From positions 1,736,001-1,800,000 of the forward strand of contig JAHREC010000045.1 of assembly GCA_020081605.1 (NCBI GenBank): DNA of 64,000 bases. Reading direction: 5' to 3'. This DNA comes from Albifimbria verrucaria. Its lineage: Eukaryota; Ascomycota; Sordariomycetes; Hypocreales; Stachybotryaceae. The position numbers were made by a program, and so were the translations under genes. The notes below the pieces were generated by a model. That model saw only the letters and a list, made by a program, of their open reading frames with translations, had not been told where the DNA came from and searched no databases. Positions 60,469 through 64,000 of this stretch are shown here, piece after piece (positions within the stretch are counted from its first letter, which is position 1; each line of letters opens with the position of its first letter).

Positions 60469-62892
60469 TCACTGCCACTCGATTGTTGGATATGTCAAAT
60501 CGAAGAATATGGCCTTCATGGTGTTCAACTCGTCGGAATCCAATGAGTCTTCTAGAGCTTTCGTGAAGTATAGTTTCACCCTATTCCTAGTTAATAGTTC
60601 TAATTTATCCTTGTCGGCAAGGACAAGGTCGAGAAGCGTCCATTGACGATGGACACCATGTCGAAGGAGTGCCGACTCCTCTCTTATGGCCAAGTCTTCA
60701 ATAGCAGGTATCCCTGGTACACATTAGCTAGATTTCTGGCAAGCTAGAACAGATGTTTCGGACCGCAGTGTTTGATTTGGCCTTCTGGTTGTCAGCTATG
60801 GTCAAAACTCTTTTGCTGTCTTTGCTTACCTGGCAATTCCAGTACTTCAAGCCTCATTTTCACAAGGCTGACAAGGTGTAACATATTGAATTTACCAGCT
60901 GGCCAGACCCCTTTAAAGAGTGCCATCCTCTTCTTTAAGTCATTCATGGCGGTTACATACATGAGGTAATTAAGTGCCTTTCTATGCGGTAGTGGACATA
61001 CTGTGGTCATTAGTCTTCATTCTTCTGGGCGAGGCGTTTGCAGATGTATAGGAAGTACTCACAGCTAGAGAATACATCTTCTGGTCCTCGCCCATTCTCA
61101 ACTTGCGACATTAACTCTGTCAGAAAGGTTGTACCATCATTGTCTCCCAGATAGGTCAGTTTGATGCGTTTCAAGTACAGCCAGAAGGCCGAGGAGGTCA
61201 TGGCCTCGCAGAGTCGTCGATTAAAAGATTGGCATACTTGAACCATGCTTAACGAGTCTATATTATGAACTCAATAATGATTGCAGGGTTAAACATTCAT
61301 CCAAAGCTTCGCTAGACTGTCGCATATCACGATCTAATAGAAAAGTAAGACCGTTGCCTATCAGCTTTCATTAGTCAATATCATCATCACTATCATGATA
61401 AGCACTTACCAAACCGTAAGTAAACCTTGAAAAATCTACAAAGTGGATTTTGTTGATGGTCTTCTTTAGGTTCATATATGAGGCGCTCAGAAATCTGTCC
61501 GAATTTGGTTCGTTTCTGTTCATAGCGCTCAGTGTCAGGGATGACAGGAGTTGGCACTTCCCGCCAAAAGCAGGTTTTGACAGCCCCAATAATTTGGAAA
61601 GCACATCCAGATTATGCAGATAGCGTAGCTTTGAGTCATGCTCTGTCCCAGTAATGAATTTCAAATCGTGTGAACGCGAACTCGTGAACCAGTCTAATGT
61701 CTTGGTGAAATGCTCCTGGGACCCGAACACTATGGTTTGAGACATGAAAGCATTATCTAGTAAAACCCCATTCAGTTTTCGAACATGCCTAGAGTTGATT
61801 CGGAAGAAGTAAAATCCAAATCTGTCATCTCTTCGAAGTATTCCATCCCAATCTCGTCGGGGAAAGGCGGCGCCATCCACAATTTCTGAGTAACTATTTC
61901 TAGCCTTGCGTATCGGCAGGTCTGCCAAAAAGAGTCTGTTCCTGCAACAAAGTCTTCCCCAAGTACACTCCACCGCCAGTCCCTACGTTGCTCCATTATA
62001 TATGGGTCATAATCCTCTTCTGGATTAGGCAGACAATTTGAACGTAGAATAATCATAAGCTTGGGAGATAACGGAGCAAACTGATGCAAGGTGCGCTGCT
62101 ACTGCTAACACACTGCCCAGTAGCTTGGCTTTGTTTGAAAGTGCTTGGGCCTTCGTAAACATTGTAACAGTTGTCTGTTAGGACGAACTCCTCATCCGGA
62201 CTGGCTGGCGTACATATCGCCATGTAATACTTCTCGACATGATTGGCAAACCATATGGCGTCACTAGAGTACATTTTGTCTTGAAGTTTCCAGAGTGAGT
62301 TGTCGTCCAGACCCATCTTTGCTTCCATGATGGTTTTGAGGTTATGGAACCACACATCCATAGGCTTATGGAAGCCGCGTTTCTTCATGTAGTCATTTAG
62401 GAGTTGTTTATCATTAGCGTTATAGCTTTCTGCGCTTTCGTGGTAGAACCGTCGGTGAAAGGTTGAACCTCGATACTTTAGGATGAAAATAAACTTGCGC
62501 AGTAAGCCGCGTTCGTCACGAGTAAGTGCTATACCAGGGTCGCCGTTGTTGTATGATTTGACAATTTTGTGTATTATGGTACTGGCTTGAGATTCCATAC
62601 GACCAAACATTTCCTCAATGTGACGTTGTTCTTTTGTAGTTGGCATTGTCCAATCCGTGTACATATTGTGCTGGCCACAAACGCCTCTGGCAGGGCACTC
62701 TTCCAAATTATATGGTTCAGATTCCATGTTGACATAGTGAACCACGGGGTCTCCCGGATGTTTACCCTTGGCATGTTTGTGGGGGCTCTTCTTTGGTTTA
62801 CACCCAGGCTCAGGGCAGACAAACTTATGAGTGAAGTTTCTGAGAATAAATTGTGGAATGAAATGATGGTATTCACCTGCGACATTAGCCAT
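60469..62892 (-). CDS. DUF4238 family protein with long C-terminal extension
   Basis: The start at 62892 gives MANVAGEYHHFIPQFILRNF, the HHxxP-type opening of DUF4238, a family of unknown function frequent in fungal and bacterial accessory DNA. A Cys/His-rich insert follows (CPEPGC...HKHAKGKH...C...C). I join exons 62892-61410, 61364-60830 and 60713-60469, with introns 61365-61409 (45 bp) and 60714-60829, because both have GTAAG donors and TAAT-type branch points, and the downstream exons keep an open, non-repetitive frame to TGA at 60469. Frame repairs are needed opposite 62090 (C), near 61830, near 61265 (two missing or one extra) and near 61010. The total is then divisible by three, about 755 residues. 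The first exon is sure; the last two are inferred, and the 61265 break could instead be an unrecognised intron. Confidence 0.68.
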
Positions 62893-64000
62893 GGTGATCG
62901 CTGGTGAAGCTTTCGAATAGAATCTTGACAAAGAAGATTGGAAACTAAAAGCTACTTGTGGCTACAGCCTTCATATTTCTATCTCAGTACAGCCATAACC
63001 GCCTCATTTTTTGGCCTCCGGTGAACAGGCCGGTAGGCATTGGTTGGGCCAATCTGGCTGGGCTCAGATGTGTTGTCTGATCATCATTGGAGGCTGGTGG
63101 ACAACTTTCCTGCAATGCGACTATCTTTGCATCGGCCTCTCTTCATACCAATGAGAGGTCTTTCGGCCTCCGCCACAATGTCACCTCAGCTTGGTGCTCA
63201 CTTGTCCCCAACCAGAGCCCCAGGCACCATAAATGTTCACGCGGTGCCTTGATTGCCTCGATTTCTCTTTTTTTCTTCTACACAGAAAAAAAAAAAAAAA
63301 AAAAGTTCCTGGTCAGTACAAGTGGTGCCGGGTGGACAATGGTTTCATACGACAAAACGGACCCTCCCACGATCCACGTCCATCCGGCACCATTTTGCAG
63401 TCCCGTCACATTCTTTTTCTCCTAGAAGTGAAAGCATGTCAAGCTTTATGGTTGATTCTGCTTTCAGGGAAGCCACTCGTTTATTCTAACTCCGCAATGC
63501 AAGCCTCTACGCGATTACTAGTAAGATCAGAAACGTACCTTGTCATTAGAAGTTCAAACAGAGCTGATATCTGTCATTAATAGCCATCATCATTGCACAA
63601 CTGAGTTCACGGGGCTTCAGACTGTGTAAGGGGTTCGAAAATAGCACCACCAAAAACGTCTTTGGTTTGCTACTTGTGGCATGAGTACCTTAGAAGGTTC
63701 TTCTGATGTTTTTTCGAATTCCTTAGGCTTTCTGAAGCCCCGTAACTGCAGATTGCCCTGTAGATGGCAAATCAAGCGATGCTTGGTTGCGTTCTTTCCT
63801 TGTATGGGAACAGCTCTAATGCTTTCGAGATGTGAATTAATATGGACAAAAGGCCACGATCATTGGACAGAGGAAAGTCCAAAACAGGTCCGAAGACAAC
63901 CAAGATCGAGTGACTTTAGCGCTCAGCTTATCAAACCAAAATTAAAAACAAACAACGCTTTTACCACCCAACTATCAAACGCCAAATTGCCTCAAAGGCA
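62893..64000. other. Gene-free right end of the window
   Basis: No coding sequence is supported. A run of 19 A lies at 63286-63304. The region immediately left of 63000 is the DUF4238 promoter. A gene might begin beyond 64000. Confidence 0.5.
63286..63304 (+). repeat. Poly(A)19 run
   Basis: Nineteen consecutive A bases in an intergenic region, preceded by T-rich sequence. There is no adjacent coding sequence or target-site duplication that would mark a retrotransposed copy. Confidence 0.9.

Noticed and set aside
63286..63304. Poly(A) run as the tail of a retroposed element
   Set aside because: No reverse-transcriptase sequence, gene copy or target-site duplication could be seen beside it.

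Overview
This window is nuclear DNA of a filamentous ascomycete. The evidence is many short (42-167 bp) GT-AG introns with CTAAC-like branch points, the protein families present (white collar 1, a tandem CFEM-like secreted protein, NACHT and NB-ARC NLRs, DUF4238), and the highly diverged but recognisable housekeeping set. The protein style fits Sordariomycetes and perhaps Hypocreales; I cannot name the genus from sequence alone.

Left and centre (1-48 kb) look like core genome. In order: the 3' part of the serine palmitoyltransferase subunit gene lcb1 (+); a giant secreted repeat protein of about 2,590 residues that ends in a GH17 glucanase domain (+, 2756-10577); a small secreted cysteine-rich CFEM-like protein (+); a NYN-domain protein (-); a 75-residue DUF2945/TUDOR-like protein (+); the CBS-domain protein Sds23 (-); the karyopherin Kap121/Pse1 (+); a 6.4-kb gene-free stretch leading into the blue-light receptor wc-1 (+); UDP-glucose:glycoprotein glucosyltransferase (-); alpha-COP (+), head-to-head with the previous gene; and the proteasome lid subunit Rpn12 (-). 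Several of these act on one route: glycoprotein folding control in the ER, retrograde vesicle coats, nuclear import and protein turnover.

Right (48.3-64 kb) looks accessory. It is more AT-rich and gene-poor, and holds two NLR-type STAND genes (a NACHT protein at 50.4-53.2 kb and a PNP-NB-ARC-TPR protein at 56.6-60.0 kb) flanking a zinc alcohol dehydrogenase, followed by a large DUF4238 gene (-). The second NLR carries nearly identical 42-residue TPR units, the pattern expected of repeat-based recognition genes.

A warning applies to every gene model. About 53 places in 13 of the 15 genes need a 1-2 base correction to keep the reading frame. Nearly all are losses, most of them of one C (coding strand) in a run of C. 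Conserved essential genes (alpha-COP, Kap121, UGGT, Rpn12) come back to family length when one base per site is restored, so these are best read as homopolymer errors of the assembly, not as pseudogenes. Two in-frame stop codons (TAG at 12190 and TAA at 35595) are not explained this way and are reported separately.
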